NCBI RefSeq assembly: GCF_013522825.1
Contig: NZ_JAAMQZ010000019.1
Span: forward strand, 28,974 to 92,973
DNA: 64,000 nt
DNA from: Stutzerimonas stutzeri
GTDB taxonomy: Bacteria; Pseudomonadota; Gammaproteobacteria; Pseudomonadales; Pseudomonadaceae
Reading direction: 5' to 3'
The translations under genes and the position numbers were made by a program. The notes below the pieces were generated by a model. The model was not told the origin of the DNA. It was given only the letters and a program-made list of their open reading frames with translations, and made no database searches. How positions within the stretch are numbered: the stretch's first letter is position 1; each line of letters starts with the position of its first letter. This document shows, piece by piece, positions 1 through 7,134 of the stretch.

Positions 1-237
1 TTCTCTGACCACCGCACCGAACCAGCCGAACATCATCCAGGCGATCAGCAGGGCGCCGATGAAGAACACCAGCGGACCGCTGGATTCGGCCCGTGCGGCC
101 TTGAGATCGTTAAACCAGAGCCCCAGGCCGTAGACGGTGACCAGCAGTGCGACGGTGGCGACGATGGGCCATTTGCTCTGGGCCGGGACGTAGTACTGCT
201 GATGGCTTTCGGTTGGCTGATGGCTCTCGGTGCTCAT
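1..237 (-). CDS. coxC: Cytochrome c oxidase subunit III, N-terminal part (cut by window edge)
   Basis: The first 79 residues of a leftward gene are present; the rest lies outside the window. They show a short polar N-terminus with a repeated ESHQ motif, then two hydrophobic stretches (about residues 24-38 and 56-76) with a WFND loop between, as in haem-copper oxidase subunit III. Its ATG overlaps the stop of the upstream ctaG by 4 bases (ATGA), so the two are translationally coupled. Position after coxB, coxA and ctaG is the standard order of a bacterial aa3/caa3 oxidase operon. Subunit III is an integral membrane subunit that stabilises the catalytic core. Identification rests on the N-terminus plus operon context. 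Confidence 0.85.
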   Translation of the reverse strand, partial: MSTESHQPTESHQQYYVPAQSKWPIVATVALLVTVYGLGLWFNDLKAARAESSGPLVFFIGALLIAWMMFGWFGAVVRE

Positions 238-803
238 TGCGGGCTCTCCTTGGTCGCCCTGGACAGAGCGGCAACCGGCGGCTGGCTGGACGTGATGTCG
301 AACAGCGTGTAGGCGAGGGTCAGGTTGTGCACATCGCCCGGCAGGTCGCGGTCGACGATGAAGCGCACCGGCATTTCGATACGCTCACCCGGCTGCAACA
401 CCTGCTGGGTAAAGCAGAAACACTCGGTCTTGTGGAAATACGCTGCCGCTCTGGACGGCGACACGCTGGGCACGGCCTGGGCGGTCATCGGCTTGTCCGT
501 GGGGTTGTAGGCGACAAAGCGGATTTCCTCGCTGGCACCGGGGTTGACCCTGAGCTGCTCAGCCTGGGGACCGAACTGCCAGACCATGCCGGCGGCGTTG
601 GTGGCCAGGAACTGCACGCGAATTTCTCGCGCCTCGTCCACCGTCTGCGCCCCCTGATAGGCACCGGCGGTCTTGCCATTGATGCCGAAGGCCTGGCACA
701 TCACGTCATAGATCGGCACCAGAGCGAAGCCGAAGGCGAACATCGCCACCACGACGAAGATCAGGCGGCGGACCAGTTGGGCAAGCGGCAGCTCAGCTTT
801 CAT
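234..803 (-). CDS. ctaG: Cytochrome c oxidase assembly protein CtaG/Cox11
   Basis: 189 residues. There is one N-terminal membrane helix (about residues 9-29) and then a periplasmic domain with the CFCF copper-binding motif in the context KTECFCFTQQ, diagnostic of Cox11/CtaG, which delivers copper to the CuB centre of subunit I. I chose the ATG at 803 because a GGAG lies 9 bases upstream and the protein then begins with the usual short cytoplasmic arm; the frame extends to a weak TTG at 827. It sits between coxA and coxC in the oxidase operon and overlaps coxC by 4 bases. Confidence 0.95.
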   Translation of the reverse strand: MKAELPLAQLVRRLIFVVVAMFAFGFALVPIYDVMCQAFGINGKTAGAYQGAQTVDEAREIRVQFLATNAAGMVWQFGPQAEQLRVNPGASEEIRFVAYNPTDKPMTAQAVPSVSPSRAAAYFHKTECFCFTQQVLQPGERIEMPVRFIVDRDLPGDVHNLTLAYTLFDITSSQPPVAALSRATKESPQ

Positions 804-830
804 GGCCGTATCTCCAGAAGACGACAAGAG

Positions 831-971
831 CGCTGGAGGCTGGAAGCTGGACGAAAAAGCCCTTTAGCCACTCCAGAATTATCCGCAGAAACATGCTCGC
901 GAAGCTTTGCGCCAAGCACCAGCGAAGCACGCCGCATCGGTTTCCCTTCGTTCAGCCTCCAGCCTCCAGCG
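831..971. repeat. Long-spaced inverted repeat between ctaG and coxA
   Basis: Perfect 14-base arms (831-844 and 958-971) of a GCTGGAGGCTGGA-type motif face each other across about 113 bases. Each arm is itself built from degenerate copies of GCTGGA. The segment lies in the only sizeable gap of the oxidase operon (804-980), which holds no credible gene. It may be a small non-autonomous palindromic element or an mRNA processing/stability structure between coxA and ctaG; I cannot tell which. Confidence 0.5.
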
Positions 972-980
972 GCTTCTAAC

Positions 981-2609
981 CTATTCATGCTTGGGACCCG
1001 TCCGGTGCTCATGCAGGGTGTGCATGTCCGGCGGGGTGGTAAAGGTGTGGTAGGGCGCCGGCGAAGGCACGCTCCATTCCAGTCCTTCCGCACCGTCCCA
1101 AGGCTTGGCTGCAGCAGCGGGGCCACCTCGGATGCACTTGATGACGATGAACAGGAACAGCAGCTGAGTGGCGCCGAACATGAAGGCACCCACCGAGGAC
1201 ACCATGTTGAAGTTGGCGAACATCATGTTGTAGTCCGGGATACGCCGTGGCATGCCGGCCAGACCGACGAAGTGCATGGGGAAGAACGCCAGGTTCATGC
1301 CCACGAACGACAGCCAGAAATGCAGCCTGGCCAGGGTTTCGTCATACATGTGCCCGGTCCATTTGGGCAGCCAGTAGTAGGCCGAAGCGAAGATGCCGAA
1401 GATCGCACCGGGCACCAGCACGTAGTGGAAGTGCGCCACCACGAAATAGGTATCGTGGTACTGGAAGTCCGCCGGGGCGATGGCCAGCATCAGCCCGGAG
1501 AAGCCGCCGATGGAGAACAGGATGACGAAGGCCACGGCGAACAGCATCGGCGCCTCGAAGGTCAAGGAGCCGCGCCACATGGTGCTCACCCAGTTGAACA
1601 CCTTCACCCCCGTTGGCACGGCGATGAGCATGGTCGCGTACATGAAGAACAGCTCGCCGGTCAGCGGGATGCCCACGGTGAACATGTGGTGCGCCCAGAC
1701 GATGAACGAGAGGAAGGCGATGGCGCCGGTGGCGTAGACCATCGAGGTGTAGCCGAACAGCGGCTTGCGGCTGAAGGCCGGGATGATCGAACTGACCGCG
1801 CCGAACGCCGGCAGGATCATGATGTACACCTCGGGGTGGCCGAAGAACCAGAAAACGTGCTGGAACAGCACCGGATCGCCGCCACCCGCCGCGCTGAAGA
1901 AGCTGGTGCCGAAGTGGATGTCCATCAGCATCATGGTCACCACGCCGGCCAGCACCGGCATCACCGCGATCAGCAGGAAGGCGGTGATCAGCCAGGTCCA
2001 GACGAACAGCGGCATCTTCATCAGCGTCATGCCTGGCGCGCGCAGGTTGAGCACGGTGGCGATGACGTTGATCGCGCCCATGATCGAACTGATGCCCATC
2101 AGGTGGATGGCGAAGATGAAGAAGGTCACCGACTCCGGCGCGTAGGTCGTCGACAGGGGCGCGTAGAAGGTCCAGCCGAAATTCGGCCCGCCGCCCTCCA
2201 TGAACAGCGTTGACACCAGCAGGCCGAAGGCCGCCGGCAACAGCCAGAAGCTGAAGTTGTTCATCCGCGGCAGGGCCATGTCCGGCGCGCCGATCATCAA
2301 CGGGATCATCCAGTTGGCCAGGCCGACGAAGGCCGGCATCACCGCGCCGAAGACCATCACCAGACCGTGCATGGTGGTCATCTGGTTGAAGAACTCCGGC
2401 TGCACGATCTGCAGGCCGGGTTGGAACAGCTCGGCACGGATGACCATGGCGAAGGAGCCGCCGAGCAGGAAGGCGGCGAAGCTGAACCACAGGTACATCG
2501 AGCCGATGTCCTTGTGGTTGGTGGTCAGCAGCCAGCGCGAGAGGCCCTTGGCCGGGCCGTGATGATGGTCGTGCCCGGCATGACCATGGTCGTCGATCAC
2601 TGCACTCAT
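981..2609 (-). CDS. coxA: Cytochrome c oxidase subunit I
   Basis: 542 residues, the catalytic haem-copper subunit of an aa3-type terminal oxidase in the cytoplasmic membrane. Twelve hydrophobic helices are evident. The CuB/haem region shows the HPEVY motif in 'FWFFGHPEVYIMILPAFG', the paired histidines in 'IVWAHHMFTVG', and the haem-ligand stretch 'YFVVAHFHYVLV'. The N-terminus is unusually His-rich (DHGHAGHDHHHG) before the first helix. Only 12 bases separate it from the upstream coxB, so the two are cotranscribed. Length and motifs are normal for the family. Confidence 0.98.
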   Translation of the reverse strand: MSAVIDDHGHAGHDHHHGPAKGLSRWLLTTNHKDIGSMYLWFSFAAFLLGGSFAMVIRAELFQPGLQIVQPEFFNQMTTMHGLVMVFGAVMPAFVGLANWMIPLMIGAPDMALPRMNNFSFWLLPAAFGLLVSTLFMEGGGPNFGWTFYAPLSTTYAPESVTFFIFAIHLMGISSIMGAINVIATVLNLRAPGMTLMKMPLFVWTWLITAFLLIAVMPVLAGVVTMMLMDIHFGTSFFSAAGGGDPVLFQHVFWFFGHPEVYIMILPAFGAVSSIIPAFSRKPLFGYTSMVYATGAIAFLSFIVWAHHMFTVGIPLTGELFFMYATMLIAVPTGVKVFNWVSTMWRGSLTFEAPMLFAVAFVILFSIGGFSGLMLAIAPADFQYHDTYFVVAHFHYVLVPGAIFGIFASAYYWLPKWTGHMYDETLARLHFWLSFVGMNLAFFPMHFVGLAGMPRRIPDYNMMFANFNMVSSVGAFMFGATQLLFLFIVIKCIRGGPAAAAKPWDGAEGLEWSVPSPAPYHTFTTPPDMHTLHEHRTGPKHE

Positions 2610-2621
2610 CAGCCTGTCCTC

Positions 2622-3755
2622 TTATTGGGTGGCTTCTTCGGCCTGTTTGAAATCGAGCACGTCTTTCGGCGTGACCATCTCGCCCGTGTCATTGCCCCAG
2701 GCGTTGCGCTCGTAGGTGATGACGGCAGCCAGATCGACTTCCGACAGCTGCTTGCCAAAGGCCGCCATGGAGGTGCCCGGCTTGCCGTTGACGACGATAT
2801 CGATATGCGCCTCGATGTCCTGGGTGACCATCTGCGAGCCCTTGAGCGCCGGGAAGGTCGGCGGCATGCCCTCGCCGCTGGCCTGGTGGCAGGCCACGCA
2901 GGTGGTCTGATAGACCTTCTCGCCGCGAGCAATAAGCTCCTCCAGCGTCCATTCCTTGCTGGTCAGCTCGGCCAGCTTGGCGGCCTCAGCCTTTTTCTCG
3001 ACGAGCCAGGCGGCATAGTCTTCCGGCGCACGTACGTCCACCACCACCGGCATGAAGCCGTGATCCTTGCCGCACAGCTCGGTGCACTGACCGCGGTAGA
3101 TGCCGGGTTCCTCGACGCGGGTCCAGGATTCGTTGATGAAGCCGGGAATGGCATCCTTCTTCACCGCCAGCTGCGGCACCCACCAGGAGTGGATGACATC
3201 CGCCGCAGTAATCAAGAAGCGCACCTTGGCGCCGGTGGGAATCACCAGCGGCTCATCGACCTCCAGCAGATAGTGCTCACCCTTGGGCACCAGGTTGTTG
3301 ATCTGGACGCGCGGCGTGGTGAGGTTGCTGAAGAACTCCACATCCTCACCCAGGTACTTGTAGTGCCACTTCCACTGGTAGCCCGTAATCTGGATATCCA
3401 CGTCGGACTCGGACGAATCGTAGATATGGATCAGCGTGCGCGTGGCCGGCACCGCCATGCCCACCAGGATCAGCAAGGGAATGACCGTCCAGAGCACCTC
3501 GACCCTGGTGTTTTCATGGAAGTTCGCCGAGTGCGGACGCTTGGAGCGGCGGTGCGCGATCATCGAATAGATCATCACGCCGAACACCAGCGCGCCGATC
3601 ACCACGCAGATCCAGAAGATCGCCATGTGCAGGTCGAAGACGGAGCGGCTGACATCGGTTACACCGGCTCGCATGTTCACGTCCCAGGCGGCGTGCGCCT
3701 GACCGAACAATAGCCACAGCCCGAGACTCATCCAGAACGTTGGATGTCGAGACAT
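2622..3755 (-). CDS. coxB: Cytochrome c oxidase subunit II with fused cytochrome c domain (caa3 type)
   Basis: 377 residues. A signal-like N-terminus and two membrane helices (about 43-63 and 88-105) precede a periplasmic cupredoxin domain with the CuA ligands H189, C224, E226, C228, H232 and M235 (motif CTELCGKDHGFM). A C-terminal extension carries one haem-binding CVACH (286-290) with a later methionine ligand. The fused cytochrome c makes this a caa3-type oxidase that can take electrons directly from soluble cytochromes. It is the first gene of the leftward operon. A strong AAAGGGG ribosome site precedes the ATG, and the 236-base region upstream must hold the promoter. Confidence 0.97.
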   Translation of the reverse strand: MSRHPTFWMSLGLWLLFGQAHAAWDVNMRAGVTDVSRSVFDLHMAIFWICVVIGALVFGVMIYSMIAHRRSKRPHSANFHENTRVEVLWTVIPLLILVGMAVPATRTLIHIYDSSESDVDIQITGYQWKWHYKYLGEDVEFFSNLTTPRVQINNLVPKGEHYLLEVDEPLVIPTGAKVRFLITAADVIHSWWVPQLAVKKDAIPGFINESWTRVEEPGIYRGQCTELCGKDHGFMPVVVDVRAPEDYAAWLVEKKAEAAKLAELTSKEWTLEELIARGEKVYQTTCVACHQASGEGMPPTFPALKGSQMVTQDIEAHIDIVVNGKPGTSMAAFGKQLSEVDLAAVITYERNAWGNDTGEMVTPKDVLDFKQAEEATQ

Positions 3756-3991
3756 TGCGGGTCCCCTTTATGGTTCTTGTTATCCCGCCGACTGCTTCGC
3801 CCCGCCGAAAAGCGGCTGTTCCGGGCCTGAGGCCTTGGCCCGGTGATCCCAGCTACGTTCCCGATCAGACCGATCTGCTCTGGCTGCGCCACCGAGACTA
3901 CAGTGGCCAATCCTTCGCCTGCATAACACAGTCGGATTGCACTCAGTACCCCTACGCTTCGGAGTATAGACAGCGATTGCCGACTGGCAAT

Positions 3992-4258
3992 TCATGAACC
4001 CTCCGTCGCTGCTTCGGACCGCTCGGTACCACCATCGTTCTTCTTCACGCCCCGAATGTTCATCAGCGCCAGGCATACCTGCAGGACGATCAGCGCCCAG
4101 GCGCCGGCATGCCAGCCCCAGATGACCCAGAGCAGGTTGCTTGCCAGAAAGCACCAGAAACCAGTCGTCCGCCGTCCCGGTCGCAACGAGCCGATCAGCC
4201 ACGCCGCGACTACCGTGACCACCATCGCCGGCCATTGCAGCAGGTCGAACCAATCCAT
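3992..4258 (-). CDS. Small membrane protein of unknown function
   Basis: 88 residues with three hydrophobic segments (about 8-24, 32-48 and 52-67) and a charged C-terminal tail (VKKNDGGTERSEAATEGS). Helices of this size with an Asn-Leu-Leu-Trp pattern (ASNLLWVIWGWH) loosely recall half-transporters of the SemiSWEET/PQ-loop or PnuC kind, but no diagnostic PQ motif is present, so I give no function. A GGAGG lies 4-5 bases before the ATG, which supports real translation. It is monocistronic, upstream of the cox operon in the same orientation and separated from it by about 235 bases. Confidence 0.7.
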   Translation of the reverse strand: MDWFDLLQWPAMVVTVVAAWLIGSLRPGRRTTGFWCFLASNLLWVIWGWHAGAWALIVLQVCLALMNIRGVKKNDGGTERSEAATEGS

Positions 4259-4452
4259 ATCGCCTCCAGTAAGCCAAGAAACACGTCAGGCAATCCGTTG
4301 CGTGCATGGGTTGGTGCCATTCGCGCTCGCCAGAGTTCCGGTGCGAAATCCGTGAGGGCAGAAAAGCCGCAGATCCCGCCCGTCGAGTGCGGGTTATCCA
4401 ATGGCTGAATGAATGCAGCCCTACGGTCGGCAAGCGCCCATACCGGGCTGTC

Positions 4453-4474
4453 GTAGGGCCGAACGTGTTCGGCC
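4453..4474. repeat. REP-A palindrome, single copy
   Basis: A GTAGGGCCGAA-NNNN-TTCGGCC hairpin of the family seen at four other places in this window (12495, 16443, 46360, 54025). It lies just downstream of the radical SAM gene stop at 4489. Here only one hairpin is present, without the inverted partner. Confidence 0.75.
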
Positions 4475-4488
4475 TCTGTTTCAAGGCC

Positions 4489-5553
4489 TTAGAGCAAACG
4501 CATCTGCTGCCCCGGCGGGGCGAAGCGGCTGCAGTCCAGCCCGAAGTTCTGGTCACGGCGGTTGTAACCCAGACGCTTGCAGGCCAGCCGAAAACGCTGG
4601 GCAAGCAACTCGGCGAACTGACCTTCGCCGCGCATGCGGCTGCCGAAGCGGCTGTCGTAATCCTTGCCGCCGCGTGACTGGCGCACCAGGCTCATCACAT
4701 GCCCGGCGCGCTGGGGAAAGTGTTCGGCCAGCCAGCCCTCGAACAGCTCCACCAGCTCATGGGGCAGGCGCAGCAGCACGTAACCCGCCGACGCCGCACC
4801 GGCTTCGCGTGCGGCTTCGAGCAGACGCTCCAGCTCCATGTCGTTGATCATCGGGATCATCGGCGCGCACATCACACTGACCGGCACGCCCGCCCCGTGA
4901 AGGGTGCGCAATACGCGCAGACGCGCCGCGGGCGAGGCGGCGCGGGGTTCCATGATGCGCTTGAGCTCGTCATCCAGCGTGGTCAGACTGACCGAGACGC
5001 TGACCAGCCGCTGCTCGGCCAAGGGCACCAGCAGATCCAGATCGCGCAGCACCAGCGAGCCCTTGGTAATGATGTGCACCGGATGCCGGTAGCGCAGCAG
5101 GATTTCCAGCGTCTGGCGAGTCAACCGCTGCTCGCGCTCCAGCGGCTGATAGGCATCGGTGTTCACGCCCAGCGCGATGGGTTGCGGCACGTAGCCGGGC
5201 TTGCTCAGTTCCTGCTCCAGGCATTCGGCCAGATTGGTCTTGGCGATCAGCCGGGTCTCGAAATCGATGCCCGGCGACAGGTCCCAATAAGCATGGCTGG
5301 GCCTCGCAAAACAGTAGATGCAACCATGTTCGCAACCCCGATACGGATTGACCGAACGATCGAAGCCGACATCCGGCGACTGGTTGCGGGTGATGACGGT
5401 CTTGGCCGTCTCACGGCGCACTTCGGTGGCGCGGGTGGGCGGCACCTCTTGCTCCCAGCCATCGTCATAGGCCTCGCTCAAGGTCGGTGCGAAGCGGTTG
5501 TGCGGGTTGCTGGCAGTACCGCGACCGCGGGGGGTGGAGAGGTTTTGGCTCAT
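4489..5553 (-). CDS. PA0069-family radical SAM protein
   Basis: 354 residues. The radical SAM iron-sulphur motif is CEHGCIYC (CxxxCxxC spacing) in 'YRGCEHGCIYCFARPSHAYWDL', followed by a TIM-barrel-like body and a conserved C-terminal 'YNRRDQNFGLDCSRFAPPGQQMRLL'. The family is related to spore photoproduct lyase-type proteins, but its reaction is not established to my knowledge. A LexA box 15 bases upstream of the start indicates SOS induction, which fits a role in DNA damage or its products. Convergent or tandem partners are absent; the next gene upstream is divergent. Confidence 0.9.
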   Translation of the reverse strand: MSQNLSTPRGRGTASNPHNRFAPTLSEAYDDGWEQEVPPTRATEVRRETAKTVITRNQSPDVGFDRSVNPYRGCEHGCIYCFARPSHAYWDLSPGIDFETRLIAKTNLAECLEQELSKPGYVPQPIALGVNTDAYQPLEREQRLTRQTLEILLRYRHPVHIITKGSLVLRDLDLLVPLAEQRLVSVSVSLTTLDDELKRIMEPRAASPAARLRVLRTLHGAGVPVSVMCAPMIPMINDMELERLLEAAREAGAASAGYVLLRLPHELVELFEGWLAEHFPQRAGHVMSLVRQSRGGKDYDSRFGSRMRGEGQFAELLAQRFRLACKRLGYNRRDQNFGLDCSRFAPPGQQMRLL

Positions 5554-5567
5554 GGCTGCATCCGTTA

Positions 5568-5583
5568 CTGTTCATGCATACAG
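5568..5583. promoter_or_regulatory. LexA (SOS) box upstream of the radical SAM gene
   Basis: CTGT-TCATGCAT-ACAG fits the CTGT-N8-ACAG consensus of gamma-proteobacterial LexA sites. It lies 15 bases before the ATG at 5553 of the leftward radical SAM gene, where bound repressor would block transcription. I recall the P. aeruginosa orthologue PA0069 being listed in the LexA regulon, which agrees. Confidence 0.85.
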
Positions 5584-5757
5584 TATATGTTGCCACCAAG
5601 CCTCTGCCGCGCCTTCCGACGAACGCAAGGAGAAAAGAACGTGCCAGCGCTCCACAGCCGCTGGTCGGAAAAGCGGAACGATTCGGTTACGCAATGAACG
5701 AAGCCTCTGCAGAAAAATAACAACCAGGCCTGCTCATGGCCTTTAGGGAGAGCGACC

Positions 5758-6828
5758 ATGCAGCGCGGTGCATCCTTGCCGTCGAGGCAAAACAACTTCG
5801 ATTTCCTGCGCTTTTTTGCAGCTTCGCTGGTGCTGGTCGTTCACAGCTATCCACTGACCGGACGACGCCCGGACGAACCTATCGAGCTGCTGACCGGTTA
5901 CGAGAACGGCGGAGAGTTCGCCGTCGCGATCTTCTTCGTCATCAGCGGCTACCTGATCACTTCGTCCTGGCTGAACAGCAGCAGCACGACGAGCTTTCTG
6001 ATCAAGCGGGCGTTGCGCATCCTGCCGGCGCTGGTGCTGACCGTGCTGCTGTCGGCCTTCATCATCGGCCCCCTGGTCACGCAGGAGAGCCTGGGCAACT
6101 ACTTCGCCTCCTCGACTACCTGGACCTACCTGCTGAACATCCTGCTGGCCACCCAGTACGAGCTGCCGGGCGTATTCACCCAGAACATCTACCCCGACGT
6201 GGTCAATGGCTCGCTGTGGACCCTGCCGCTGGAAGTCATGATGTACCTGGGCGTGCTGGTGATGGGGCTGACCGGCATTCTCAGCCAACGCCTGATCATG
6301 CTGCCAATCGCTTTCTTCGCGGTGTGCCACTTCTGGCTGATCGGCAGGCTCGGGATCGACTCCTTCCTGCTCAAGAACATCTTCAAGCTCGGCCTGCTCT
6401 ACTACAGCGGCGCGGCGCTGTACCTGTATCGCGACAGCATTCCGTGGCGCGCCTGGATCGCCGCGCTGCTGGTCGGCGCGCTGGTGCTGACCTTCCACAC
6501 CGCCAGCGGTCCCTTCGTCTACGCCCTGGCGCTGCCCTATCTGGTCATTTACATCGCCTACGCGCCGATCCCCTGGCTGGCAGGGTTCGGCAAATACGGC
6601 GATTTTTCCTACGGCATGTATATCTACGCCTTTCCCCTGCAGCAGCTGACGGTCTACTCGCTGGGGCACGAAATCGGCGTGTTCTGGCTGACACTGATCA
6701 GCTTCGTACCGACCCTGCTGCTGGCGGCGCTTTCATGGCATTACATCGAAGAACCGGCGATGCGGCTCAAGCGCCTGTTCGCCCGCGCGCCGCAGGTAAC
6801 CGCCACGGCGCCGGAAGTGGTGAAATGA
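5758..6828 (+). CDS. Acyltransferase 3 family membrane protein (OafA/WecH-like)
   Basis: 356 residues with about ten hydrophobic helices. It begins 'NNFDFLRFFAASLVLVVHSYPL', the conserved N-terminal helix of acyltransferase family 3 with the catalytic-type histidine (H in VVHSYP) and the arginine of FLRF. It ends with the typical 'SWHYIEEPAMRLKRLF'. Such proteins O- or N-acylate surface sugars, usually LPS, peptidoglycan or exopolysaccharide; the acceptor cannot be read from sequence. An AGGGAGAG site precedes the ATG. It stands alone between the divergent radical SAM gene and the convergent yheV. Confidence 0.9.
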   Translation: MQRGASLPSRQNNFDFLRFFAASLVLVVHSYPLTGRRPDEPIELLTGYENGGEFAVAIFFVISGYLITSSWLNSSSTTSFLIKRALRILPALVLTVLLSAFIIGPLVTQESLGNYFASSTTWTYLLNILLATQYELPGVFTQNIYPDVVNGSLWTLPLEVMMYLGVLVMGLTGILSQRLIMLPIAFFAVCHFWLIGRLGIDSFLLKNIFKLGLLYYSGAALYLYRDSIPWRAWIAALLVGALVLTFHTASGPFVYALALPYLVIYIAYAPIPWLAGFGKYGDFSYGMYIYAFPLQQLTVYSLGHEIGVFWLTLISFVPTLLLAALSWHYIEEPAMRLKRLFARAPQVTATAPEVVK

Positions 6829-6858
6829 GCCGCTCACGCCGCCCCGCGCAGGCTTACC

Positions 6859-7134
6859 CTACTCCGGTTTTTTCAGCTTCGGATTGGGAAAGAACTGCAC
6901 GGTCTGCACCTGCGCCTCAGGCGCTTTCGGCTTGGTCTGATTGACTCGCGTGCCCAGCTCCGAGGGCACTGACTGGCCTTGGGCGTTGAGCGTATCGGCA
7001 TAGCCGCAGACCACGCATTCACGGTGCGGCACGTCGTCCACATCCCACATCTTGATGCTGTCGGTGGCACTGCACGCCGGGCACACGGCGCCGGCGATGA
7101 AGCGCTTGGTGGTGACCTTCGACTCCTCGCTCAT
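6859..7134 (-). CDS. yheV: YheV-family zinc-ribbon protein
   Basis: 91 residues with two CxxC pairs, 'CPACSATDS' and 'ECVVCGYAD', forming a single zinc ribbon, followed by a Pro/Lys-rich tail. Its ATG overlaps the prlC stop (ATGA), so it is the second gene of a prlC-yheV operon, as in other gamma-proteobacteria. Function is not known beyond the conserved linkage to oligopeptidase A. Confidence 0.92.
   Translation of the reverse strand: MSEESKVTTKRFIAGAVCPACSATDSIKMWDVDDVPHRECVVCGYADTLNAQGQSVPSELGTRVNQTKPKAPEAQVQTVQFFPNPKLKKPE

Noticed and set aside
147..2213. Long plus-strand frame opposite coxC-ctaG-coxA
   Set aside because: Low-complexity His/Arg/Gly-rich translation typical of the shadow of a membrane protein gene; the minus strand encodes complete oxidase subunits.
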